Shown piece by piece: positions 49,819 to 57,698 of a stretch of 64,000 nucleotides of DNA. Origin of the DNA: 62-47 sp044463945 (GTDB lineage: Bacteria; Pseudomonadota; Alphaproteobacteria; Rhizobiales; Xanthobacteraceae); assembly GCA_044463945.1 (NCBI GenBank), contig JBIQLW010000002.1, forward strand, positions 129,740-193,739, written 5' to 3'. The stretch's first letter is position 1. Each line of letters opens with the position of its first letter. The position numbers were made by a program, and so were the translations under genes. The notes beneath the pieces were generated by a model. The model was not told the DNA's origin. It worked only from the letters and a program-made list of their open reading frames with translations, and did not search any database.

Positions 49819-50290
49819 ACCAGCCCGCAACCGAAACGTTATCCGTCACTGTCGAACGGGAGATGCCCTATCCGCCGGAGAAAATCTGGCGCGCCCTGAC
49901 CCAGCCGCACCTGATCGCGGAATGGCTGATGAAGGCCGACTTCAAGCCGGCGCTCGGTCACCGCTTTACCCTGCGGGCCGACTGGGGCAGCCTGGCGTGG
50001 CCGAGATGACGGGACTGCGGCGTCACCGCTTTACCCTGCGGGCCGACTGGGGCAGCGTCGATTGCGAGGTGACGGCGATCGAGCCGAACGCCGTGCTGGC
50101 CTATCGGTGGGACGCGCTGGGCGTCGAGACCGTCGTCACCTGGACGCTGACGCCGCCGCCGGCCGGCACCCGCCTGCGCATGGAGCAGTCGGGCTTCCGT
50201 CCGGATCAGCAGCAGGCGTATCACGGCGCGACATTCGGCTGGCAGAAATTCCTCGCCAACCTTGAGCAGGTGCTGGCGCGGCCGGACTGA
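49815..50290 (+). pseudogene. SRPBCC/AHSA1-family gene, broken by a 65-bp insertion/duplication
   Basis: The N-terminal half (MNQPATETLSVTVEREMPYPPEKIWRALTQPHLIAEWL...HRFTLRADWGS) stops at 50007-50009. The C-terminal half (VDCEVTAIEPNAVLAYRWD... to 50290) is in another frame. A 35-base sequence beginning GTCACCGCTTTACCCTGCGG occurs at 49957-49991 and again at 50022-50056, with 30 extra bases between. Removing 65 bases restores one frame of ~136 codons. So the gene is interrupted here, unless it is an assembly error. An ATG at 50006 could restart a shortened C-terminal part. Confidence 0.85.
49957..50056 (+). repeat. 35-base direct duplication inside the SRPBCC gene
   Basis: Identical 35-base copies at 49957-49991 and 50022-50056, separated by 30 bases (CTGGCGTGGCCGAGATGACG and ten more). 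The offset of 65 is not a multiple of three, which gives the frame break. Confidence 0.9.
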
Positions 50291-50308
50291 GGATCACGAG
50301 AGGCACGC

Positions 50309-50707
50309 ATGGCAACAGGCGGATCGCAGACAGAATCCCCTTCGCAACTGATCGATGCGCGGATCAGGGATCTGGGTGACTGGCGCGGCGACATGCTCGG
50401 CCGCATTCGCGCGATCATCAGGGACGCCGACCCCGAAGTGGTCGAAACCTGGAAATGGCGCGGCGTCCCGGTGTGGGAGCACGACGGCATCATCTGCACC
50501 GGCGAGACGTACAGGAGCAGCGTCAAGATGACCTTCGCCCGCGGCGCCGCGCTCGACGACCCTGCAAAACTTTTCAACGCCAGCCTCGACGGCAACACCC
50601 GCCGCGCCATCGATTTTCACGAGGGCGACAGGATCGACGCCAGGGCCTTGAAAGCGCTGGTGCGCGCCGCCGTGGCGCTGAACCGGGCCAAGAGCAGAAA
50701 GAAGTAG
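50309..50707 (+). CDS. DUF1801 domain protein
   Basis: A 132-residue YdhG/DUF1801-like protein. Features are IRAIIRDADPEVVETWKWRGVPVWEHDGIICTGETYRSSVKMTFARGA and LFNASLDGNTRRAIDFHEGD. It is downstream of the ArsR/SRPBCC pair, and such ArsR-SRPBCC-DUF1801 groups are common in soil bacteria. The function is unknown. Confidence 0.85.
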   Translation: MATGGSQTESPSQLIDARIRDLGDWRGDMLGRIRAIIRDADPEVVETWKWRGVPVWEHDGIICTGETYRSSVKMTFARGAALDDPAKLFNASLDGNTRRAIDFHEGDRIDARALKALVRAAVALNRAKSRKK

Positions 50708-50722
50708 CGGGTCTATCGAACG

Positions 50723-52033
50723 CTAGTTCTCTAGCGCCTCATAGACCAGTTGCTTCACGGTGCGCTGGATGCGCTGGCGCTCGCTCGGGGTCTGCTCCAT
50801 CAGCACGAAGAGCATGTCCTGCTTGCGGTCGATCACGAAGTAGCAGCCGCTGGCGCCGTCCCATTTCAGTTCGCCGAGCGAGCCCGGCGGCGGCGGTTTG
50901 GCGTCGCCCGGAGCGGTGCGCACACCGAAGCCGAGGCCGAAACCGAAACCGTCGCCGGGGAAATAGGCCCAGTCCCGCGCGATGCCGGAGCCGGGGCCGA
51001 CATGATCGCGCGTCATCTGTGCGAACGTCTGCGGGCTGAGATAGCGTCTGCCGTCGAGCGATCCGCCGTTGAGGATCATCTGCGCGAAGCGCGCGTAGTC
51101 GGCCGGCGTCGAGACCATGCCGCCGGTGCCGGCCTCGCGCCGGCGCGGCGTCAGCGGATCGAGCTTGTAGCCGACGCGGAAATCGCTGTCGTTCGGCATC
51201 GGCTGCGCCAGCCGGTCGCGTTTCGCCGGATCGCGGATGTAAAACGCGGTGTCGCTCATGCCCAGCGGGTCGAGCAGGTTCTCCTTCTCGAACTGGTAGA
51301 GCGAGCGCCCCGACACCACCTCGATCACCCGGCCGAGAACGTCGGTCGAATGGCCGTAGTCCCACAGCGTGCCCGGCTGCTCCTGCAACGGCAGCCGCGC
51401 GATGCGCTCGGCGAACGCGGCATTGTCGGGATCGTCGTCGAACAACCTTGCGGCGGCGTAAGCCTTGCGCACCAGACTGTCGCCATAGAACCCGTAGGTG
51501 ATGCCGGAGGTGTGCCGCAGCAGGTCGAGGATGGTGATCGGGCGCTTGAGCGGCACCAGTTCAAGCGCCTTGCCGCCGTCCGGCGTCTGCTTTTCGACGC
51601 CGACCTTCGTGTTCGCGAACGAGGGAATGTATTTCGCAACCGGATCGTCGAGCTTCAGTTCGCCCCGGTCGATCAGCATCATCGCCGCGACGCTGGTGAT
51701 CGGCTTGGTCATCGAGGAAATGCGGAAGATGGTGTCGAGCGACATCGGCAGCCTGGTCGCCACGTCGCGCACGCCGAACAGCCCGGTATAGACCGGCTTG
51801 CCGTGCTGGCGGATCACCAGCACCGCGCCGGGAATTTTGCCCTGCGCGATCTCGGCGTTGAAGAAGTCGGCGATCCGCGCGAGCTTCGCCTGCGAGAACC
51901 GCGCGCCGGCAGGCGGATCGAACGTCCCTTCCGCGCGGGCGGCGAGGGCCCCCGCCGCCACGACGCCGAACGCCAACGCCGCCGCGATCGGCCCATCCGC
52001 CCGACGTTTCAGCCAGTCCATCATGCGCATCAC
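50723..52033 (-). CDS. Serine hydrolase, beta-lactamase/penicillin-binding (class C, S12) family
   Basis: A 436-residue exported protein. A signal peptide or anchor ends near LAARAE. The nucleophile motif SxxK is Ser107-Met-Thr-Lys110 in ISSMTKPITSVAAMML. A YxN-like motif is WDYGHSTDVLGRV. It resembles EstB-type esterases and DD-peptidase relatives more than true AmpC. The ending RTVKQLVYEALEN is typical of the group. Substrate unknown. Confidence 0.85.
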   Translation of the reverse strand: MMRMMDWLKRRADGPIAAALAFGVVAAGALAARAEGTFDPPAGARFSQAKLARIADFFNAEIAQGKIPGAVLVIRQHGKPVYTGLFGVRDVATRLPMSLDTIFRISSMTKPITSVAAMMLIDRGELKLDDPVAKYIPSFANTKVGVEKQTPDGGKALELVPLKRPITILDLLRHTSGITYGFYGDSLVRKAYAAARLFDDDPDNAAFAERIARLPLQEQPGTLWDYGHSTDVLGRVIEVVSGRSLYQFEKENLLDPLGMSDTAFYIRDPAKRDRLAQPMPNDSDFRVGYKLDPLTPRRREAGTGGMVSTPADYARFAQMILNGGSLDGRRYLSPQTFAQMTRDHVGPGSGIARDWAYFPGDGFGFGLGFGVRTAPGDAKPPPPGSLGELKWDGASGCYFVIDRKQDMLFVLMEQTPSERQRIQRTVKQLVYEALEN

Positions 52034-52165
52034 GCCCCTCCCCGCGACCGGCGCTCAGGATGGAGGGCGATCGCGCGGCGGGCAAGGTCCGCCGTGGTTC
52101 GAAGCGAAACGCCAAAGGCAGGGCGAGCCTTATGGAAACTTGCAGCGTCCGGGGCAAGGCCGCTG

Positions 52166-52600
52166 TCAGACGATACCATGCTTCTTTAGAAGCGCCTGCT
52201 CGTCGCCCGACACCCAGCCGAAAACCTTCGGCTGCTCTCCTTCCAGCATCTGAACGAGATAGTGAACCTCGAAATCTATCGCCACGTCGGGTTGATCCTT
52301 CCGGGCATACGTTGCGGTCCAGGCAACATGGGCCACACAATGACGTTCGTCTATCGGGGAAAGGCGGATGTTGCATATCCGCATTTCCTTGGTTCCTATC
52401 GCGCGATAATGGTCATAGCCTTGCGCCATGACCTGCTTGAATTGATCGTCGTTCTTGCCGGTCCGCACCCCGGCAGGCGCTGCGCCTATAAACTCGGAAG
52501 CATACAGCGATGCGAGTTCATTCATATCGGCCTTGCCGCCGAGAGACCGATTGAAAAAGCGCTCATAGCGCTCGAATAGTCTCCTTACGGCCGTCTCCAT
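52166..52600 (-). CDS. NTF2-like (SnoaL/DUF4440-type) protein
   Basis: A 144-residue single-domain protein. METAVRRLFERYERFFNRSLGG is an N-terminal helix, then alternating strands including HCVAHVAWTATYARKDQPDVAIDFEVHYLVQ, the cone-shaped NTF2 fold pattern. No catalytic residues can be named. It stands alone between the beta-lactamase-like gene and the toxin-antitoxin locus. Confidence 0.6.
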   Translation of the reverse strand: METAVRRLFERYERFFNRSLGGKADMNELASLYASEFIGAAPAGVRTGKNDDQFKQVMAQGYDHYRAIGTKEMRICNIRLSPIDERHCVAHVAWTATYARKDQPDVAIDFEVHYLVQMLEGEQPKVFGWVSGDEQALLKKHGIV

Positions 52601-52703
52601 ATCCCCCTCTCAAAACCGGCTACGCTCCGCATGGCCTGGTCCACTTGTCGCGAAGCTCCCGAACCCAGCGACATGCAGGCTCAAAAACTCTCGGCAACGC
52701 CGG

Positions 52704-52982
52704 CTATGCCACGACCTTCGCGACCATGTCCGGATGCCGGCCGATCACGCGCACATAGGCGACAGCGAAATCCGGCGCGGTCGCCCGCGCCTGCTCCCAA
52801 TCGCGCAAGGTGCCGACCGGGACCCGGAAGCGGCTGGCGAACTCGGATTGCGACAGGCCAAGCCCGGTCCTCGTCTTGCGGATCAGGCGCGCGCGCTGGC
52901 TCCGATCCATCGCCTCGACCGTGACGTCGAAATCCTCGGCGTCGGCCGGGTCAGCAGGCAGCACGATATGCTTTTTCTTCAC
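52704..52982 (-). CDS. HTH antitoxin-like regulator (partner of BrnT)
   Basis: A 92-residue protein with GTG start. The XRE-type helix-turn-helix is in RKTRTGLGLSQSEFASRFRVPVGTLRDWEQARATAP. The N-terminal ~25 residues are acidic (ADPADAEDFDVTVEAMD). It overlaps the end of the broken brnT gene by ~32 bases, the usual toxin-antitoxin spacing. Unlike the E. coli-type BrnA it has an XRE-like HTH, as is frequent in this order. The gene appears intact. Confidence 0.8.
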   Translation of the reverse strand: MKKKHIVLPADPADAEDFDVTVEAMDRSQRARLIRKTRTGLGLSQSEFASRFRVPVGTLRDWEQARATAPDFAVAYVRVIGRHPDMVAKVVA

Positions 52983-53228
52983 CCTCGTTGCTCCTTCTCA
53001 CCGAGATGAAGCGAGGCAAGTCGCCCCGCCAGACGAAGACGCCGGTGAACAACTTCTCCCCCGACGAGGCCGACCACCTTGAACCGTTCCTCCCCGTCGA
53101 TCTCGCGGATGGAGGGAATAATCAGGTGATCGTCATCCTCGAAAATCCGATCGCCAAAGGCCAGCGGCAGCTTGTGCTTCTCGCGGTCGGCCGCATCCTT
53201 CGCGGGGGTCGAACCGGTCTTGCGTCAT
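52951..53228 (-). pseudogene. brnT: BrnT-family toxin gene with two +1 frameshifts
   Basis: ATG at 53228 begins MTQDRFDP, then the frame breaks at a five-base run (53204-53208). In the next frame AKDAADREKHKLPLAFGD continues through HLIIPSIREIDGEERFKVV to a second break at a five-base run (53058-53062), then GEKLFTGVFVWRGDLPRFISVRRSNEGEEKAY to TGA at 52951. Taking one base out of each run gives a single ~91-residue BrnT, an RNase-like toxin (KHK and the RR-x-E block match the family). As read, no toxin would be made. The antitoxin-like gene next to it is intact. Confidence 0.85.
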
Positions 53229-53236
53229 AGAGCACA

Positions 53237-53265
53237 ACTATACGGGATTCCCGTACAGCTCGCAA
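53237..53265 (-). promoter_or_regulatory. Promoter and palindromic operator of the toxin-antitoxin locus
   Basis: On the minus strand TTGCGA (53265-53260) and TATAGT (53242-53237) lie 17 bases apart. The palindrome TACGGGA-N-TCCCGTA (53241-53255) overlaps the -10. The ATG of brnT is only 8 bases after the -10, so the mRNA would be almost leaderless. The HTH protein is the likely binder. Confidence 0.7.
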
Positions 53266-53268
53266 ACC

Positions 53269-53808
53269 CTACGTCAGCCGGACCAGCGCCTGCCGATGCA
53301 ACTCGGCGCTGGGTTGCGAGAAGCAGCAGAACACCACGCGGCGGAGCGCGGGCGTGGCCGGTAATGCCTCAAGGGAGGTGGCGACGGCGATCTCCGCCGC
53401 GCGCGCGGCGGGGAAACCATAGACGCCGGTGGAGATCGCGGAGAAGGCGATGGACGTGAGGTCGTTCTCGTGGGCCAGCGCCATCGCCCGGCGATAGCAC
53501 GCGGCCAGCGCCGCGTCCTCGCCGCGCGTGCCGCCGCGCCACACCGGCCCGACCGCATGGATCACATGGCGCGCCGGCAGCCGGTAGCCTTTGGTGATCT
53601 TGGCGTCGCCGGTGGCGCAGCCGCCGAGCCGGCGGCACTCAGTGAGAAGTTCGGGCCCGGCCGCGCGATGGATCGCGCCATCGACGCCACCGCCGCCGAG
53701 CAACGTCTCATTGGCCGCGTTGACGATGGCGTCAACGCCCAACGTGGTGATGTCGGCGACGACGACCTCGAAGGCTGCCGCGCCGATCTCGCGCGCGAAG
53801 GGGATCAG
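53269..53808 (-). CDS. Macro-domain protein (O-acetyl-ADP-ribose deacetylase-like)
   Basis: About 179 residues. The macro domain is clear: FEVVVADITTLGVDAIVNAANETLLGGGGVDGAIHRAAG (ADP-ribose-binding loop with NAAN), GDAKITKGYRLPARHVIHAVGPVW, and SISTGVYGFP-like AFSAISTGVYGFPAARAA. It should remove or bind ADP-ribose. No ATG, GTG or TTG precedes the domain in frame near its start. A CTG at 53808, overlapping the grxD stop, is the best candidate and would make it translationally coupled to grxD. Confidence 0.82.
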   Translation of the reverse strand: MIPFAREIGAAAFEVVVADITTLGVDAIVNAANETLLGGGGVDGAIHRAAGPELLTECRRLGGCATGDAKITKGYRLPARHVIHAVGPVWRGGTRGEDAALAACYRRAMALAHENDLTSIAFSAISTGVYGFPAARAAEIAVATSLEALPATPALRRVVFCCFSQPSAELHRQALVRLT

Positions 53809-54137
53809 GCCGGGGCGCCCAGCGTGATGCCCTTGTCGGCGAACAGCTTCTGCAACTCGCCGGCCTGGAACATCTCGCGCACGATGTCGCAGCCGCCGAC
53901 GAACTCGCCCTTCACGTAAAGTTGCGGAATGGTCGGCCAGTTGGAATAGACCTTGATGCCGTCGCGAAGCTCGGTGGATTCCAGCACGTTGAGGCCCTTG
54001 TAGGCGACGCCGACGTGGTCGAGGATCTGGACCACCTGACCGGAGAACCCGCATTGCGGGAATTGCGGCGTGCCCTTCATGAACAACACGACATCGTTGG
54101 ACTTCACTTCGTTCTCGATAAACTGCTCAATGCTCAT
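53805..54137 (-). CDS. grxD: Monothiol glutaredoxin Grx4 type
   Basis: A 110-residue monothiol glutaredoxin that carries Fe-S clusters. The CGFS motif is Cys29-Gly-Phe-Ser in PQFPQCGFSG. The GSH-binding parts are WPTIPQLYVKGEFVGGCDIVREM. MSIEQFIENEVKSNDVVLFMKG gives the start. Its usual partner BolA is at 56849-57082, separated here by the egtB-egtD pair. Confidence 0.95.
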   Translation of the reverse strand: MSIEQFIENEVKSNDVVLFMKGTPQFPQCGFSGQVVQILDHVGVAYKGLNVLESTELRDGIKVYSNWPTIPQLYVKGEFVGGCDIVREMFQAGELQKLFADKGITLGAPA

Positions 54138-54541
54138 TTTGCATCCTCTTGAAGGCCGTTCGCGACCCGCCCGCGAACCGTCCCGCTCGTCATATATGTA
54201 GCCCGAAACGCATTGCACCCCAAGCAAAATGCAGGCGATTTCAGGAGGCGCGCGTTGCGCGTCCTGACGGAAATGTGTTGGCGAAGGCGGACGGATGCCT
54301 GCGAGGGCGGTGTCCCGGGCGCGGCGTGCATCGCCGCACCGCAGAACCGGGACCGCGCCAGCGGCATCGCCTTCGACGGTCCCGGATCAGCGAACCGGCA
54401 CGGCGCTTCGCTTGCGCCGCATCGCATCCGGGACACGGGACTTTTCCAGTCATTTTTTCTGGTCATCGCCCGCGAACGGGAGGAAACTTTCGCGGAACCT
54501 ATCCGCCGGGGCTGCGTTTGTCCCCGAACCGGGAGATTGTC
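54138..54541. other. Divergent gap between grxD and egtB
   Basis: 404 bases containing the palindromic element at 54310-54436 and otherwise no gene. It must hold the grxD promoter and that of egtB. No operator was identified. Confidence 0.5.
54310..54436. repeat. ~127-base palindromic repeat, GTGTCCCGGG family
   Basis: It opens GTGTCCCGGGCG and closes CCGGGACAC. Internal blocks CGCAGAACCGGGACCG and GACGGTCCCGGATCAGCGAA are shared with the elements at 38163-38298 and 62291-62415. Confidence 0.8.
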
Positions 54542-55813
54542 GTGACATCATCCACTTTCAGGGCAGACCCCTTGCCCGCCGACACCCCGTCGTCCCCGCG
54601 CGGGCGGCTTTCGCCTTCCTCGCCGCTCCCAGCCGGCCAACTCGCCGACGCCTATCGTGCGGTCCGCGACGAGACGGAGCGCCGCGCCGCCCCGCTCTCG
54701 CCCGAGGATCAGGCGGTGCAATCGATGCCGGACGCGAGCCCGGCCAAGTGGCACCGCGCCCATACCACATGGTTCTTCGAGCAGTTCCTGCTGGGGCCGC
54801 ACTGCCCCGGCTACCAAGCGTTCGATCCCGATTACGCCTTCCTGTTCAATTCCTATTACGTCAGCGCCGGGCCGCGCCACGCCCGCGCCGAGCGCGGCCA
54901 CCTCACCCGCCCCGGCGCTGACGAGGTGAGCGCCTATCGCCAGCACGTCGACCGCGCGGTCTCGGCGTTCTTCGGCGCGGCCGATGCGGCGACGCTGTCC
55001 GGTCTCGCGCCGCTGGTCGAGGTCGGCCTCAACCACGAGCAGCAGCATCAGGAACTGATGCTGACCGACATCCTGCACGCCTTCGCGCAGAATCCGCTGT
55101 GCCCGGCCTACGATCCGGCGTGGGCGCCGCCCGCCGCCACGCGGGGCGGCGACGACTGGTGCGTTCTTAACGAAGGCATCCACAGCATCGGCTACAGCGG
55201 CGACGGCTTCCATTTCGACAACGAGCGCCCGGCGCATCGCGCGCTGGTCGGCCCGGTCAGGCTGGCGCGCCATCTCGTCACCAACCGCGAATGGCTCGCC
55301 TTCATCGACGACGGCGGCTATCGCACGCCGACGCTGTGGCTGATGGACGGCTTCGCCAAGGTGACCTCCGAGGGCTGGGAGGCGCCCGGCCACTGGCGCG
55401 ACATCGACGGGCAATGGCACGTCATGACGCTCGGCGGCCTGCGCCCGCTCGACCTCGACGCGCCGGTGATGCACGTCAGCTACTACGAGGCGGATGCGTT
55501 CGCGCGCTGGCGCGGCAAGCACCTGCCGAGCGAGATGGAATGGGAGGTCGCCGCCCGCGCCGGCCTGATCGACGACGCCTTCGGCATCGTCTGGCAATGG
55601 ACCCGCAGCGCCTACGCGCCCTATCCCGGCTATCGCGCCGCCCCCGGCGCGCTCGGCGAATACAACGGCAAGTTCATGGTCAACCAGATGGTGCTGCGCG
55701 GCTCGTCGCTGGCGACGCCCGACCGCCACAGCCGCGTGACCTATCGCAACTTCTTCTATCCGCATCACCGCTGGCAGTTCACCGGACTGCGCCTTGCCGA
55801 CTACGGCGAGTGA
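54542..55813 (+). CDS. egtB: Ergothioneine biosynthesis protein EgtB (iron sulfoxide synthase)
   Basis: A 423-residue two-domain enzyme that joins hercynine to a thiol donor with O2. The N-terminal DinB-like domain has the iron ligand set His165-x3-His169-x-Glu171 (NHEQQHQE) and an earlier His in HRAHTTWFFEQFLL. The C-terminal FGE-sulfatase fold includes HLPSEMEWEVAARAG and WQFTGLRLA. GTG at 54542 after GGGAG is the start; the upstream frame runs through a repeat. egtA and egtC are absent nearby, so the donor could be cysteine, as in some EgtB types. Confidence 0.9.
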   Translation: MTSSTFRADPLPADTPSSPRGRLSPSSPLPAGQLADAYRAVRDETERRAAPLSPEDQAVQSMPDASPAKWHRAHTTWFFEQFLLGPHCPGYQAFDPDYAFLFNSYYVSAGPRHARAERGHLTRPGADEVSAYRQHVDRAVSAFFGAADAATLSGLAPLVEVGLNHEQQHQELMLTDILHAFAQNPLCPAYDPAWAPPAATRGGDDWCVLNEGIHSIGYSGDGFHFDNERPAHRALVGPVRLARHLVTNREWLAFIDDGGYRTPTLWLMDGFAKVTSEGWEAPGHWRDIDGQWHVMTLGGLRPLDLDAPVMHVSYYEADAFARWRGKHLPSEMEWEVAARAGLIDDAFGIVWQWTRSAYAPYPGYRAAPGALGEYNGKFMVNQMVLRGSSLATPDRHSRVTYRNFFYPHHRWQFTGLRLADYGE

Positions 55814-55845
55814 GCGCGCGCCGCTAGACGAGCCGGGAGACCCTG

Positions 55846-56817
55846 ATGAACGCCCCCGCAGCCGCATCGGCGAGCGCGCCGCGCCTCGCCCCGCAAACCA
55901 CTCCTTTCGCCGCCGACGTGCTGGAGGGCCTGAGCCGGCAGCCGAAGCAGCTTTCGCCGAAATATTTCTACGACGCCGCCGGCTCCGAACTGTTCGAGCA
56001 GATCACCGCGCAGCCGGAATATTATCCGACCCGCGTCGAACTCGGCATTCTGCGCGCGCGCGAGCGCGAGATCGCCGCCATCATTCCCGAGGGCGCGGCG
56101 CTGGTGGAGTTCGGCGCCGGCGCCACCACCAAGGCGCGGCTGCTGCTGCGGCACGGCCGCGTCAGCGCCTACGTGCCGGTGGATATTTCCGGCGATTTCG
56201 TCACCGCGCAGGCGGCGGGCCTGCGGCGCGATTTCCCGTTGCTGCGGGTCGCGCCGGTGATCGCCGATTTCACAGCGCCGTTCGCGCTGCCCGAGGCAGT
56301 CGCGGCAATGCCGAAGGTCGGCTTTTTCCCCGGCTCGACGCTCGGCAATTTCGAGCCGCACGAGGCGGCCGCCTTCCTGCGCGGCGCGCGGCGGATTCTC
56401 GGCGCGGGCGCGCTGCTCCTGCTCGGCGTCGATCTGGAAAAGGACGACCGCACGCTCCATGCCGCCTATAACGACGCCGCCGGCGTCACCGCGCGCTTCA
56501 ACCTCAACCTGCTGGTGCGCATCAACCGCGAGCTGGGCGGCAACTTCGATCTCGCGGCATTCGCCCACCGCGCGATCTACAACCGCGCGCGCCACCGCGT
56601 CGAGATGCACCTGATGAGCCGCAAGGCGCAGACCGCGCGTCTCCTCGGCAAGAACTTCGCGTTCCGCGAGGGCGAGAGCATTCACACCGAGAACAGCTAC
56701 AAATACAGCATCGCGCGCTTCAATGCGCTGGCCGGGAGCACGGGCTGGACCCCGCGCCTGTCATGGACCGACGATGCCGGGCTGTTCTCGGTTCACGCGC
56801 TGACGGCCTCGGGGTGA
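55846..56817 (+). CDS. egtD: L-histidine N-alpha-methyltransferase EgtD
   Basis: A 323-residue SAM enzyme that trimethylates histidine to hercynine. QLSPKYFYDAAGSELFEQITAQPEYYPTR is the family N-terminal block. The SAM motif is LVEFGAGATTKARLLL. Other marks are GFFPGSTLGNFEPHEA and the C-terminal block ending TPRLSWTDDAGLFSVHAL. It starts 32 bases after egtB and supplies its substrate. Confidence 0.95.
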   Translation: MNAPAAASASAPRLAPQTTPFAADVLEGLSRQPKQLSPKYFYDAAGSELFEQITAQPEYYPTRVELGILRAREREIAAIIPEGAALVEFGAGATTKARLLLRHGRVSAYVPVDISGDFVTAQAAGLRRDFPLLRVAPVIADFTAPFALPEAVAAMPKVGFFPGSTLGNFEPHEAAAFLRGARRILGAGALLLLGVDLEKDDRTLHAAYNDAAGVTARFNLNLLVRINRELGGNFDLAAFAHRAIYNRARHRVEMHLMSRKAQTARLLGKNFAFREGESIHTENSYKYSIARFNALAGSTGWTPRLSWTDDAGLFSVHALTASG

Positions 56818-56848
56818 GGATCGACCGGGGCGGCGGGCGAGCGGCGCG

Positions 56849-57082
56849 TCACTCCGGCACGCCGGTTTGCAGGGCGAGCGCGTGGAGGACGCCGCCCATC
56901 TGACCCTTGAGCGACTGATAGACGATCTGGTGCTGCTGCACGCGCGACTTGCCCCGGAACGATTCGGCGATCACCGTCGCCGCATAATGATCGCCATCGC
57001 CGGCGAGATCGCGAATCGTCACCTCGGCATCGGGTATCGCTGCCTTGATCAGGGATTCGATATCGCGGGCGTCCATCGGCAT
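56849..57082 (-). CDS. bolA: BolA family protein
   Basis: A 77-residue BolA-like protein with the class II fold. MPMDARDIESLIKAAIPDAEVTIRDLAGDGDHYAATVIAESF and the helix-turn HQIVYQSLKGQMGGVLHALAL match the Fe-S-linked group that pairs with monothiol glutaredoxin. Two starts (Met at 57082 and 57076) are possible. Confidence 0.92.
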   Translation of the reverse strand: MPMDARDIESLIKAAIPDAEVTIRDLAGDGDHYAATVIAESFRGKSRVQQHQIVYQSLKGQMGGVLHALALQTGVPE

Positions 57083-57230
57083 CTTAAATTCTCCGCAAAG
57101 CCCCGGACGGTTTCCGCGACCTGACGCGGCCCTGTTTCCGGCGTGTTGAGGATACCATATCCGATTCACCGTCCATAGCCCGCCGCGATCGCTCGCGCCT
57201 CGCGGCCGGCCCGAAAAGCGAGGTTGGCCT

Positions 57231-57596
57231 ATGAAAATTCCCGGCCCCGACCATCCCATCACCATCCGGCCCGCCGGCACACGCATCCGCGTCCTGGCCG
57301 ACGGCGTGGTGATCGCCGACACCACCCGCGCGCTGACGCTGACGGAGGCGACCTACCCGCCGGTCTATTACATCCCGCGCGCCGATGCGGATCAGACGCG
57401 GCTCGTCCGCAGCGCCCGCGTCACCCATTGCCCCTACAAGGGCGACGCCAGCTATTTCAGCATCGCCACCGGCGCGGCCGCCCTTACCGACGCGGTGTGG
57501 AGCTACGAGACGCCGTTTCCGGCAATGGCCGAGATCGCCGGCCATCTGGCGTTCTATCCCGACAAGGTGACGATCGAGGAAGTGGCGGCCGCGTGA
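57231..57596 (+). CDS. DUF427 domain protein
   Basis: A 121-residue protein: MKIPGPDHPITIRPAGTRIRVLADGVVIADTTRALTL, then PVYYIPRADADQTRL and HCPYKGDASYFSI, a full DUF427 pattern. The family has a small beta-rich fold; its function is unknown. It is divergent from bolA. Confidence 0.9.
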   Translation: MKIPGPDHPITIRPAGTRIRVLADGVVIADTTRALTLTEATYPPVYYIPRADADQTRLVRSARVTHCPYKGDASYFSIATGAAALTDAVWSYETPFPAMAEIAGHLAFYPDKVTIEEVAAA

Positions 57597-57627
57597 GCGC
57601 GGCGCGCCGGCCGGCGCCTGATACGAC

Positions 57628-57657
57628 AAAGCCCCGGACGCAATCGCGCCGGGGCTC
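57628..57657 (+). terminator. Hairpin after the DUF427 gene
   Basis: AAAGCCCCGG and CCGGGGCT pair across an 11-base loop that includes GCG-rich sequence. It is just after the DUF427 stop and between converging genes. No T-tract follows, so termination efficiency is doubtful. Confidence 0.45.
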
Positions 57658-57698
57658 GGCCATCGTGACCGCGCGCCGCGCGGCACGCCGCGTCTGTG

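Noticed and set aside
50723..52033. Antibiotic-resistance beta-lactamase
   Set aside because: The SxxK motif is shared by esterases and DD-peptidases of the same fold, and the remaining motifs are not those of AmpC.
52988..53230. An 80-codon plus-strand frame across the brnT region
   Set aside because: It is the antisense of a recognisable BrnT sequence; the reverse strand carries the family pattern.
54149..54541. In-frame 5' extension of egtB by 131 codons
   Set aside because: It runs through a dispersed palindromic repeat and shows no family similarity. GTG at 54542 with GGGAG upstream fits the EgtB N-terminus.
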